From Vitrella brassicaformis (taxonomy: Eukaryota; Sar; Vitrellaceae), in assembly GCA_001179505.1 (NCBI GenBank), contig CDMY01000850.1:182719-246718 (forward strand): a DNA stretch of 64,000 nucleotides. The letters are read 5' to 3'. Numbering within the stretch: the first letter of the stretch is position 1; every line of letters starts with the position of its first letter. The notes beneath the pieces are model-generated. The model saw only the letters and a program-made list of their open reading frames with translations, had not been told where the DNA came from and made no database searches. Positions 34,109 through 44,898 of this stretch are shown here, piece after piece. A program made the translations under genes and the position numbers.

Positions 34109-34878
34109 GTGAGTGGGTGGGTGGGGTCTACGGGGGTGTGCACGTGACGTGATTGGTTAACCAAGTGGAGGGAGGGAAGGGGGCTGGGCTGCCAGGACGC
34201 TGGCAGCTCCTCCGGGCTTCGCGCGTGACTTTTTTTCCTTATCGGTTGGATAGGATGACTGGCTAAGGGCAAGTGGACGGGTGGACGGGTGGGTGAATTC
34301 ATGAGCGGCCTGTTGAGAGGGCTCCTGCATGCCATGTGTCTGGATGTATGGTCGGTTGCCGCGTGTGTGGGTTTCATCTTACTTAATTTGCGGCGTCCTC
34401 GTTACTTTTACACGGTGGGTGAGGGCTGGCGTGTCTGTCTGTCGAGTGGGCAGCCTCCTCGTAATTAGTTTCCATCCCGCCTTTCCTGCCTTCGGCCAGT
34501 CGACGAATGTTCCATAATTCCACCACACACCAAGGGCCCAATGTCGCTGCTGCCTCCATGCCTGCCTACCTGTCTGTCTGTCTGTCTGTCTGTGTGGATG
34601 TGTGGATGTGTGGATGGGCGTTCTGTAACCTCCCTACCTACTTTCCACCTTAACACTTTTTTGGTCGGCTGATTCCTTCGCGCGGGGTGTGCGTGTCCCG
34701 TCCATCCATCCATCCATCAGAGGCTGCTCCACGCTGCTGCGAGTGAGTGGGTGGGATTCATTCATATGTAGTGCGCCTACGCGTGTGGGACATAACCAGA
34801 GAATGGGCTGAGTGCAATGCATGGCAGGTGGTCTCCTCTCGCACGGTGACGGACGGGATGGTGCGTCGAGTGCCAAGT

Positions 34879-35021
34879 CTTTCAGTAGCTGCGTTGGGTT
34901 CGAACTCGGGACAATTCGGATCACGACACGAACTCCTCCGCCACTCAGATAACCGGTCTGAACCGTAAGGTACGCCCTTCACCGCACTGATCCTGCTCAA
35001 ACGTCAGACCTCCTCACATTT
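34879..35021 (-). repeat. tRNA-like dispersed repeat, copy 1
   Basis: 143 bp, nearly identical to 35146-35289. On the minus strand it has an A-box-like TGGCGGAG and, about 35 nt later, a B-box-like GAGTTCGAACCC, the spacing of an internal RNA polymerase III promoter. A folded tRNA cloverleaf is not evident because the T-arm does not pair, so a tRNA-derived SINE is the best reading. Confidence 0.55.
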
Positions 35022-35145
35022 GCACCTTCTGGCTCTCACCCAGTTGGCACATGCAAGTGGCTGACCTACCCTCGAAACCCCTTCCGTACCATCCTCAAAC
35101 ACTCAACTCGGCCCCGACCCTGTGGCGGTATTGACTCGAGTGGCG

Positions 35146-35289
35146 CTTTCAGTAGCTGCGTTGGGTTCGAACTCGGGACAATTCGGATCACGAGACGAAC
35201 TCCTCCGCCACTCAGATAACCGGTCTGAGCCGTAAGATGCGCCCTTTACCGCACTGACCCTGCTCAAACGTCAGGCCTCCTCACATTTT
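35146..35289 (-). repeat. tRNA-like dispersed repeat, copy 2
   Basis: Second copy, 144 bp, in the same orientation, 124 bp after the first. It has only about ten substitutions and ends in a T-rich run (CACATTTTT on the plus strand). Box-like motifs are conserved. Confidence 0.55.
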
Positions 35290-35647
35290 TGGCGCATCAG
35301 CCCGTCCGACGCACTGCGGGTTGAGATGCCTGCCTGCCACACGGCACAGACAGCGATGGATGGATAGATGGCTTCACTAAAAGAAGTTTCTTCGGAGAGA
35401 TGGCTGGCTGTCGGTTAGCGTTAACAATATTGTGTCCTGTCATCAGCTCTAAATTGTCGCTGGAAATGCGTCCACACCCGACTGCATGAGTCGCCACCAA
35501 ATCTAGGTATCGATCGTGCGCCGCGCCCAAGCAGCATCACATCAAACACAACAGACACTCACTAAGGGCACCTCACCTACTGTACCCATCCGTCCCACGC
35601 CCCCCAGCTAGGCATATCTACACACCTACTGCAGACCCGTCGACCCA

Positions 35648-38600
35648 TCAGCAGCTTCTCTCCTTCTCCCTCAGCGTGGCGCCTTCCTTGCCCCCCCTCC
35701 CAGGTAGTGATGATGATGTGCCAGCGCCCTCCGTCCCGCCCTGCTGGCCGGCGGCGTCTGTATCATTGGTGGTGTCTACAGATGCTGTGAGGAGTGGGAA
35801 TGGCGGCTGCGGCAGCTGCATCGGCGCTGCCTTGTAGTTTGACAGAGTCGGGTACCTGCACGGTGGATGCACACATTGACACCACAACACACCGCACCAT
35901 CCCCTCCCATCCTGTGTTTCGTCCATCCTTCCTCCCTCCTCACTCACCCATACAGCGGGCTGCCCCGTTCGCTGTTGACGATGTCCCCAGTAGCTATACT
36001 GCCATTGTTGTCATGGCTCCCACCACCCTCCCCACTCGTCCCACTGGCGGCCCCCTCACGGATGGGCCGCCACACGGTGGCCGGCTTGTTGGTGTTGGCC
36101 TTGATATTGGCACGCATGGCCTTGAGTGTCTCGGATGGCGTGATGATGGCTGGCCGGGGGGGCGGGTGCGAATGATGGTGGGAGTGCTCCAGGGCTAGGT
36201 GGTGGGGGAAGGGGTGGTTCTTCATCGGAGCGTCATACTGGATGGACACAGAGGCGAACGAAATGAAATATTTATGTGGTTTGTGTGTGCGTATGGCATG
36301 AGGGGGCTGACCATGTGTAGAGCCTGCCGCCAGAACGACAGCTGGTCGTTAAACTGCCTGAAGACACACACACACGAGGTCATGCCATGAGGCACATCGT
36401 GCACCCTGCATGCAGGCATCGCATCGATGGCTGCATCGCATCGCTGGCTGCATGGCCGGGCTGGCCAATCAAGCGCTCACTTGTTGGACACACGTGCGGC
36501 TGCGTCAGGTGTTTTGGGGTCGAATGGGCCACGGCGATGCCTGAGAAACAAACCAACGACAACAAACAAAGGGCGCATTGACACTCCATCCATAACGTGA
36601 TGTGTGTCAGGCGCGTACTTGGGCACCAGCCGCACGTAGTTGCGATAACCCTCGGTCTTCTTGACTGCACACCACACAGCCAAACACAACACAACAGCAC
36701 AACCACCATTGAGCCCACTAGTGGTGACCCGACCATCTCCCCTCTCTCCCCACCCCACCACACTCACCCAGAACTACTTGAAACGTCCTCTTCTTCGCCC
36801 TATTCTGCCACACGTCGGCATCACCCGCACCCCCAACACCGCTGCTAATGGCACCCCCACCCCCACCTCCGCCCATGCTCCCACTCGCCACGCCAGCCGC
36901 ACTCGACACCGACGGCGAGCCCGTGACGCTCTCAGTCCCCTCCTTGAAATACGACGACCCATACGGCACGCGGCCGCCCTCCCTGCGGCCAACCACAGGC
37001 GACAGCGCCCCCTCCTCTGCATCGAGGATGGGCGGCCGCCTCGGTGGAGGGCTGGGGATGACGTCCTCAAAGCCTGGTGGTGGCCCGATGGACAGCCACG
37101 ACATGTCGGACGAGGCGCGGCCCAGCTGCTTCTTGCGGTACTGGGGGGAAGGGGAGGCCAGGGAGCTCTGCCAGGTGTCGCTGAGGAGGTAGGGGCCTTG
37201 CTCTTGGTCCTCCCCTGGTTGCTGCTGATACTGCTGCTGCTGCTGCTGTCTGTCGCCGTCCTCCGCCGTGTTGGTCTCTTCTGTGTTGGGAGGGGAGGCC
37301 TTGGGTGACTGCTGCTGGTCGCTGTTCTCGTCGTCTGTGCCGAACCGAGGCGTCTTCTCTTGCTCCTCCGTCACGACGCTCTCCCTCTCCTCGTCGCCCT
37401 CCTCGATGCCCTCGGGGATGCTCTTGAAGGGCGGCATATGCACACTCACCGGCAGACACACCGCTGATGCGGGGACGGGCACCATCGGCACGCACGGCAG
37501 GTGGGCGGCGCCCTCCTTGGTGTCGTCTTTGACCTTGGCATTCTTGTTGGGCGAGGGCTCGAGTGGGCGTGACGGCGACTTGGTGACGGGTGTGGGCGGG
37601 TGGCTCTGCTCGGGGCTGTTGTGCTCGGCCGAACCTGGGAAGGGCGAGATGGTCTTGTCCGACACCTTGGCCTCCACTGCTGGCTTCTTGGCCAGCACCA
37701 CCGGAGCCGCCTCGCCTGTCTCCTCATTCGTGACGGTCTCGCCTCCCTCGTCAGCTGCCGGCGTCGGCTTCTCGGCCGGCTTCTCGTCGTCCTTTTCTTC
37801 TTCCCAGTCCCCGTCCGTCTGCACGGCGATCGTCCGCACCCGCCACACGCGCACCCCCAGGCTGCTCTCGCGGTGGACAGGCTGGGGCGCACGCATCGGG
37901 GGCTCCTGGGAGAAGTGGCGGCGGGATGCGCCGATCGCTGCCCACATCATCATTGGGCTGCGGCCTGGGTACATGGTGGAAGGGGTGAGCTGGCCGAATT
38001 GACGGGGCGGCATGCACGGCAGAGGAGGGGGCTGGTATGGCTGGTATGGCTGGTGTGGGTGCATGAAGGGGCGTGGCTGCATCATGGACGGCTGCACATA
38101 TGGGGGGTAGAGGGGTGGCGGTGGGGGTGGGCATGTGGGTGGCGGTGGGGGCTGCATGAGCATCCGCAGCAGCTGCATGCCATGCCGCTCGCGCCGCTCC
38201 GCCTCCCTCTGCTGCAGCCTGTCCATCCGGATGCAGTGCAGCTTGGCCTGCTCCGCCACGCGACTGAGCCACTTCATGCGGCTGTCCACGCTCATCGCCT
38301 CCCACCTGGCACGCCTGGCGTGCCTGTCGTCCTCTCCATCCTCCTTCTCATGGTCTGACGCAGGTCGACGCGGCGGCCGCCTCGCGACCCACACGGGTCT
38401 CCTGCGCCGCTGCCATTGGGATGTGACGCGGATGGCAGGCTTCTTCTTGCGCACCCTCTTCTTGGGCTGCCCGCTCCTGCGACGCTTGATGGCCAGTACG
38501 AGGGTGCGCTTGATGGCAGTGTGCCACTCGCGCCCGTCTGGCCGCTGCACGATGCCCTTGATCATGGCGCGCATGAATGTGGCGAGGGGGTAGTGCGAGC

Positions 38601-39135
38601 GGGGGGGCGGAACGATGAGGCAGTGCTTGGGTGGCGGGGTGGGGGTGGGGGGAGGGAGGAGCAGGGCATGCCCCTTGATGCAATCGAACCAGAGTGGGAG
38701 AAACGACGACAGAGTCGAGGCCTCCTGCACCATACACACACACACACACACACACGTGAGAATGCATTGCATTGATCTGAACGCCTTCTAAGTGTCAGCC
38801 CTCACCATGCCCTTGATGGCAGAGATGAGAGTCGCCATCACATCGGCTGGCGAGTCAACCACACCCACCAGCGGCCCCTGACACAACAGCTGGTTGAGCA
38901 GTAGCTCCAGGAAACGAACCACGCTAACACGGCCTGACGATACCGCAAAGGACAGAGAAATACCGCCACAAATGAATGCAGCGGGCACATACAAGCAGTG
39001 TGCGCATGTGTGTAGCTGACCTTGTGGACTTCGGCACTGACGTAGGATCACTCTGGCGATGCAGTCCGATGAGCATGGCCGCCCCATCGCCTCTAGAATC
39101 TCCAGCGAGAGATCCCGCATGTCACTTCCACTCAT
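35648..39135 (-). CDS. SLBP: Histone stem-loop-binding protein with giant N-terminus
   Basis: Spliced C-terminal exons give an SLBP-type RNA-binding domain: RAKKRTFQVVL, EGYRNYVRLVPKYAP, GPFDPKTPDAAAR, SNKQFNDQLSFWRQALHMYD, then AP. The family consensus is a tyrosine-rich YxRY helix, a basic DPKTP loop with the TP phospho-site, and a WDxQxxxWRxxLHxxDPP helix; all three are recognisable. SLBP binds the 3' stem-loop of histone mRNA for processing, export and translation. Here it sits behind about 700 residues: a short helical region, a basic KKRVRKKKP segment, a proline/methionine-rich tract (QPPPPPTCPPPPPPLYPPY) and acidic, Ser/Pro-rich sequence. The C-terminal tail has a His/Pro run (HSHHHSHPPPRPA). 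The gene starts ATG 39135, 209 bp from the divergent VWA gene. Confidence 0.75.
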
Positions 39136-39344
39136 GATCTTCGGATGTTTGTGTTTGATTCGGAGCCGATGCCTCCTGCACAGCCGAATGCTACGGACAT
39201 CTCATCGTAGCCAAGCGCCAAAAGTCGACTTTCGCGCTTCGCGCCTTCGCGAAACGCATCGCAGCATTTGCGAGCTTGAGGCCGACCAGGAGGCACCACT
39301 GCGACCAGCAGTTCCCCTCCACGCAGAGCTTTCTCCATCTCGTC

Positions 39345-41678
39345 ATGTGTGCTTCTTCCTCGCCTGAACTCACTTGGCTGAAGGTCTTCTGCTTTGGGTT
39401 CTTTCTGGTGCTCCGTGGGGCTGCCGGGCAGTCCGTGGCGTCGCCAAGCTGTCCATGCCTCGACCAACCCCTTGTGGCGGCGGCACTCGCCCCTTTCTCC
39501 AAGGACGGCGGCTACGAATATCAGACGTACAGGTGCGCCGGCCACTGCAATGGGGCCCACTCGTTGTGATGGCACGGCATTGTGAAGGACGTCTGTTTGT
39601 GTCCTTCAGGTACCCAGGTGACTACGGCGTCAGCTGTGCGACGCACGACAGGCTTCTTCCGCCCTTCTGTGCGAATGCCGAGGGCGCAGTCCGCAGCGAT
39701 GCGCCCACTTGGTGCCATGACGAGTGGTGCTGGATTGATGACAACGACTGCACTCTGCCGCTCAAGTATCGGTCGGCCTACTTCCCGTCCTCCGGCCTCC
39801 ACTTCTCCTATCAGACTTGCGGCAGCACCAATGGCTCGTGGCAAAGGTGGTTCAATGAAAGTGCGGCTGATTTGCGGCCAATCGATGAGTTGGCTACAGT
39901 TGTGGAAAACTATATCTTCTCAATCCGAAACACAATCGAGGGCACTCTTGCGGACATTGACGGAGGCGGTGTGTGCTCCGTGACCTCATGCAGCTGCCCT
40001 ACTTGCAGCCAAATCATGGGCTCAGCTTGGGGCAGTCAGAGTCTCGACCTCACGGCGACTGTTTTCAAAGACGGCAGCGGAAGCGCTGTCTCACAGCAGT
40101 CACGTTGCATGAGCAACGTCGCCTCAAGCGTCTTTCTACGCATCGCTGGAAGTGAATACGATTCTACCTCTCGTCTTGGGTATCTTTATGGCGGCTTCCA
40201 GACGGACGGCGCCTACGTTCAGTGGCCGAGAATGGACTGCTCTGAACTGACCTTTGATCCACGATATCGCCCATGGTATGCTTCGGCATCGACGGGTCCA
40301 AAAAATGTGGTAATCGTGGTCGACCGAAGTGGATCGATGTCACAGCAAAACCGGATGTGGCTCGCACGCCTTGCAGTGAAGAGCGTTATCGACACGCTGA
40401 CCTGGAAAGACAACGCAGCCCTCATTGCTTTCAATGACCGTGTCGGGGGGTTCACAAGTGCCGGGAACGGCTTGATACCAATGACGGGCGACAACAAAGC
40501 GAGCATGAAGAGTTACGCTGATGGGCTCGTTGCGATCGGAGGCACGGACTTTCGACTGCCGCTGGACAGGGCAATGCAGATCTTGTCCACGGCCGGCACA
40601 GAGGGGGGATGCATTAATGCGGTGCTCTTCATGACCGACGGTGAAGCGCCCTTCAGCGATGCAGACTTCAGTGATATCAAACAGCGAGCTTCTGCTAAGG
40701 GTGCTGCCATTTTCAGCTATGCATTCGGCTCTGGGGCAGCCAGTTATGTGCCTCGGAGACTTGCTTGCGAAAACCAAGGCGAGTAAAGAGACCTTGACAA
40801 GACTTTGCCTCCTTCTAGTCATTATATTTGTCACATGTCTCCCGTCGTCAGGTGTCTTTCATCAGGTTGCCGACGGTGGCGACCTATCCAATGCCATGTC
40901 GAGCTATTATACCTACTTTGCCGCTGGGACAGGCTACCGAGGTGCCAGGTGGATTCTCTACTCTGATGCAGTGACTGGAACTGACCTTCTCGCCGCATGC
41001 ACCCCGACCTACGATCCACGGGAGGCGGGCAGCGAGCTCAGCTCTCTTGTCGGCGTGATGTGCGTGGACGTCAATGTCATCGTGAGCCTTGATGTCTTGC
41101 GGCTGCGGAGCGATTACTCGGCCTTCATCAGTCGAGTGGAGGCGGACACTGTCCAGTGCACGCCTCTCTTCCAGGGGCTGTCGGGCTCCCTCAAGGAGAG
41201 CGCCTTGGAGAAGGTGAGACAACGACTGGCATCTGCTGGAGCCAGCAGCTGTGAGGGCTTCCTCGACGACACTGACGATGATGGCGGGGGAGCCGGCGAC
41301 GCCATTTCTGCCGCTGTCGCGATTCCAATCGTTGTCGTTGTCACTCTCGGAGGGATGGGATGGTTTTATCGGAGACACAGGAGAAGAAAGCAGAACCAAG
41401 TCTGTCATATGATGAACGCTCCTGTTCATCAACCACATCCGCCCATTCAGCCCGCTGCGCAGCAATACGGAGCTCCAGGAGTGATTGTCATGCAGCAGCC
41501 ACCCCTTCAGCCAGCGCCAGTCCACCAGCAGCCGATGGTTGTCACGACTTTCCAGCCTCAGCCTCAGACTCCGCCACAGCCGCAGCTGATTGTGCAGATG
41601 GGAGAGCCTCAGGCTCAGATACCGAGCCCGATCCAGAATTACGCCGCCGACACATCGGCGCGGCCTCCCGCCTATTAG
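39345..41678 (+). CDS. VWA membrane protein, alpha2delta-like, 727 aa
   Basis: Exons 39345-39532, 39610-40778 and 40852-41678 (2184 nt). Signal peptide: VFCFGFFLVLRGAAG. A cysteine-rich module follows, with CHDEWCWIDDNDC and FSYQTCGST. Next is a Cache-like region (LRPIDELATVVENYIFSI, TFDPRYRPWYASA) and a VWA domain with MIDAS DRSGSMS and FMTDGEAP. After the VWA, RRLACENQGVFHQVADG resembles the calcium-channel alpha2delta family. One transmembrane helix (ISAAVAIPIVVVVTLGGMGW), a basic stop-transfer stretch (RRHRRRK) and a P/Q-rich cytoplasmic tail end at TAG 41676. It probably binds divalent cations or partners at the cell surface; partnering a calcium channel is inferred from the family. The second intron has a GC donor. 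Confidence 0.82.
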
Positions 41679-42231
41679 CGTCCATCCGTGAGTAGCATAG
41701 CCCAGGGGCATGCACATTATGCAGATACCCGTTAGATACATACAGGCATTCGTGTACGTCGGCTTTGCTAATGGTAGATCCCGTGTGGGCGAACTAGTGA
41801 CATGAATTAGCACGCATGCTCTCACAATCGGTGTGAATCGGTTTGCACTCGCTGTGCAAGGCGTGAGTGGTGTTTTCTGAGAGGGAGATGGCATCCATGG
41901 CATGATTTGGTGTGGTGAAGGGGTGGGCAACGTCGTGTGACCTTGCATGTATGTATTGACCGGTAAAGCAGTCTTCCCCCCCGAAAAAGGAAAACATGGA
42001 AGCTCAAATCAATGCATGTCCAGCGTGGCATGTAAAGTGGGCAGACAAAAACTGTCCAAGAAGTCGATAAAATATGTCACTACCAAACACGCAGCCCACC
42101 CTCAGCAAATTAGGGCAGCTCCGTGCATGAATGAATCAGTCTGTCTACTACATCCACGATACACGCGCCTCGTGTCTTAAACTATGTCGTCTACGCCGTG
42201 CACATGATGCTGCTACTTATGATGCTGCTAC
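41679..42231. other. Gap between inverted paralogues
   Basis: No gene is seen between the VWA gene and its inverted copy. A TTGCAC-TCGCT-GTGCAA hairpin lies at 41843-41859. A short direct repeat (GATGCTGCTACTTAT twice) lies at about 42204-42235, next to the stop codon of the copy. Confidence 0.5.
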
Positions 42232-43261
42232 TTATGGATGGCCGGATATACTATATTTGGGAGGCTGCGATGTGTCGTATGCGGGAGGCTGTGAGACGTT
42301 GGCGGCGTCATTCTGCATTGGCCTCGGAGTCTCCTGCGGCGACTGAGCCTGAGGCTCTCCCACCTGTACAATCAGCTGTGGCTGTGGCTGTGGCTGGGGC
42401 TGGAAAGTCGTGACAACCATCGGCTGTTGGACTGGCACCGGCTGAAGGGGTGGCTGCTGCATGACAATCACCCCTGGAGCTCCGTATTGCTGCGCAGCGG
42501 GCTGAACAGGGAATTGCGGGTGGTGTGGGGCCTGCATCATAGGAGAGGTGACCACCTTGGGGGGCCTGTTCCGCTCTTGTCTTCTCTTGTACCATATAAA
42601 TCCGCCCGCACATAGGCCCCCCCAGCAAAGGAACGAGAAGACACCAGAAAGAGCAGCGGCGACTGGGTCAGTGCTGGTTTCGTTGTCCCCCTCGGAGTCC
42701 TCCTCCGGATCAGTGTGTCTGACAGCAGTGCTCTGGAGAGAGCGCGAGAGATTTCCTTTTTCCTGCCCCGAGCCATTGGTGCTGCCGCATGTCTGATAGG
42801 AGAAGTGGAGGCCGGAGGACGGGAAGTAGGCCGACTGATACTTGAGCGGCAGAGTGCAGTCGTTGTCATCAATCCAGCACCACTCGTCATGACACCAAGT
42901 GGGCGCATCGCTGCGGACTGCGCCCTCGGCATTCGCACAGAAGGGCGGAAGAAGCCTGTCTGTGTCGCACAGCTGATGTCGTAGTCACCTGGGTACCTGA
43001 AGGACACAAACAGACGTCCTTCACAATGCCGTGCCATCACAACGAGTGGGCCCCATTGCAGTGGCCGGCGCACCTGTACGTCTGATATTCGTAGCCGCCG
43101 TCCTTGGAGAAAGGGGCGAGTGCCGCCGCCACAAGGGGTTGGTCCAGGCATGGACAGTTTGGCGACGCCGCCGACTGCCCGGCAGCCCCACGGAGCAGCA
43201 GAAAGGAGGTAATGAAGAGGCCAAGGAGCTCAGACGACGAAGCGCCTGAGGGAGCAGACAT
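42232..43261 (-). CDS. Inverted paralogue lacking the VWA domain
   Basis: An inverted duplicate of the VWA gene. Exon 1 (43074-43261) encodes the same signal peptide type and SPNCPCLDQPLVAAALAPF. The following intron appears identical to that of the VWA gene. After the cysteine-rich module (CHDEWCWIDDNDC, FSYQTCGSTNGSGQ), the Cache and VWA domains are gone. The protein passes via an acidic stalk (DPEEDSEGDNETSTD) to a transmembrane helix (GVFSFLCWGGLCAGGFIW), KRRQERNR and a P/Q tail like that of the parent. With the parental acceptor (exon 2 from 42996) a 1-nt deletion breaks the frame. With the acceptor at 42955 (gacag|GCTTC) the frame is whole: 188+724 nt, 303 aa. It may be a functional short receptor or a young pseudogene. 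Confidence 0.65.
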
Positions 43262-43478
43262 GAGGGATGGAGGAAGGGGAGAGGACCGTCAAGCTCGCAA
43301 ATGCGATCGCGTAAGCCCCCTGAGTATCAAAGTTTAATCCGAGTCTGTTTTACACAAAGCTCTGCTTCTGAAGCTCCAATCATCGCCTTCAAGGTGGATG
43401 AGTTGGTAAGCGCAAAACGATTGGATCTACGCTGCATCAACAACTTGGAGGCTTGTGTGCTTCAGGCTTCAGGGGCTC

Positions 43479-44295
43479 ATGATGATACTGAGAGTGCTGG
43501 TGGTCGTCACCTGTCTAAGCGCTGCGGTATTCAAGCATCCGTTCGCTCCCTTGCTGCATCTCACCTACCTTTCTCTTGTCGGTGTTTCAGATTGCCTCTC
43601 CTATCAGTGGGCGTTGGAGGCCTCTGGCATTCACTGCACTCCACACGTCACTCAGCCCCTATGCAGTCCCTCTGCGGTGCAAGGCCAGCCCCAGAGCGAT
43701 AGCATGGAACGGTGGCAGCATTCATGGCGGCCTTCTACACCTCACCAGTCTTTCATCGGCCGCTGACGTAGGCAACAGCTTCGTCGATGCCCTGCCAGCA
43801 CTTCTGCAGCCGTCAGCGGTCTTTACGGCATCAAACGCCTTCGTTCTTCCCTTCTGGGCTTTAATGGTCATCGCCCCAGGCGCTCAAGTCACCGAGAAGC
43901 TCATGCGGTCGGTCACCCCGTTTATCGTTCTCGGGCTTCTCTACTTGTGGTTGGCGGTGATCTCCTCAACGTTCCCTGAAGCAGTGGAGGGACTCGGACA
44001 GGGTGCGGGTCAGCTGCCGGTGCTGACAAAGGCGTTCTCGCTGGAGCCGGTGGTCGCCACCGGGTGGGTGCACTTCCTTGCCGAAGACCTCTTCGTCGGC
44101 AGATGGGTTTATCTTGATGGCCGAAAGAACGACGTGCCTATCCGGCACTCGTGTTTGCTGTCACTCTTATTCGGCCCGCTAGGGGTTGTTTCTCATCTGG
44201 TGACGCGCGATATCGTGCGGCGGCTGCGTGAGGCAAAGGACGGCGCCACCGGCGAGCCAGCGGTGGAGGATGTGCTGCTCAAGGGGTCGCGCTGA
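43479..44295 (+). CDS. ABA4: ABA4-like carotenoid protein (neoxanthin synthesis)
   Basis: Two exons (43479-43526, 43591-44295), 250 aa. The core matches the ABA4/DUF4281 family: FTASNAFVLPFWALMVIAPG, then LLYLWLAVISS, ATGWVHFLAEDLFVGRW, VYLDGRKNDVPIRHS and GPLGVVSHLVTRDI. In plants ABA4 is a plastid membrane protein needed for neoxanthin formation from violaxanthin; in algae it is also tied to allenic xanthophylls. Exon 1 encodes only a signal peptide (MMILRVLVVVTCLSAA). Exon 2 opens with a basic, hydroxylated stretch (RWRPLAFTALHTSLSPYAV, CKASPRAIAW) that looks like a transit peptide. This bipartite leader is expected for a plastid of secondary origin reached through the ER. Confidence 0.9.
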
Positions 44296-44892
44296 TTCAT
44301 TACCGTGTTAGATCTGGGATAGCCTGGAGCAAGTGTGCTTTTGGCCGATAATGTACCGACACTGTCCTGCAATGAAGAAAGTGCGACTAGCTTTGGAGCA
44401 ATGCTCAAGAGCAGAGCGAGAAGGGGCGGACAGACGCTGTCGGACAGACTCTCAGTCAAATGGGGCGTTGGAGGCTTAAACGTGCATTCATTCACTCACC
44501 CGCACCGAAGATGATCCATCACAAACCACACCACACTGTCCAATCAGACAGTCATAGCCAACCGCCACACAATACGACTTCACTGCACACATCCGGCCGG
44601 CAAGGCTAAGCAGGCACACAGACAGATAGCGATAGACGGACAGATGGAGCCAGCCATGCCATGCACGGAGGAACGAACGCACGGAGGAACAAACGCACCA
44701 ACAATCCCCAAGCCAGGGACGGAGAATCGCAGCTAGGGATGAATGGATGGATGGATGGAAGGAGGGAGGGGAGGGAGGGATGCAAAAACGGGGCACATAT
44801 GTACATATACACGCCAGTGCACCGCCGGCCGGCCGGCAGGCCACAATGTCTGACTCACTGGCTGCAAGTGACAGATCCATCCAACCATCCTG
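44296..44892. other. Convergent gap
   Basis: Between ABA4 and the Nudix gene no gene is seen. It contains GGAT repeats near 44742-44760, a GC-rich palindromic run (GCCGGCCGGCCGGC, about 44823-44837) and one arm of the hairpin that overlaps the Nudix stop codon. Confidence 0.5.
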
Positions 44893-44898
44893 TCACTT
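44866..44898. repeat. 9-bp hairpin overlapping a stop codon
   Basis: AAGTGACAG (44866-44874) and CTGTCACTT (44890-44898) are exact reverse complements with a 15-nt loop. The TGA of the Nudix gene (44893-44895, minus strand) lies inside one arm. Confidence 0.8.

Larger units (their letters stand above)
34109..35647. other. Repeat-bearing convergent gap
   Basis: 1.5 kb without a gene, between two convergent genes. It contains GTCT and GGAT microsatellites near 34570-34620 and the duplicated tRNA-like element annotated below. Confidence 0.6.

Noticed and set aside
34879-35289. tRNA genes
   Set aside because: TTCGAA is present, but T-stem and acceptor pairing fail on both strands.
36661-38358. 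Long plus-strand ORFs (over 200 aa) within the SLBP gene
   Set aside because: They are mirror frames of the proline-rich minus-strand exon, have no start or splice context, and show repetitive Gly/Trp/Arg composition.
42537-43151. 204-aa ORF in the short VWA paralogue
   Set aside because: It follows the frameshifted frame after the 1-nt deletion; similarity to the parent is lost, while the other frame keeps it.
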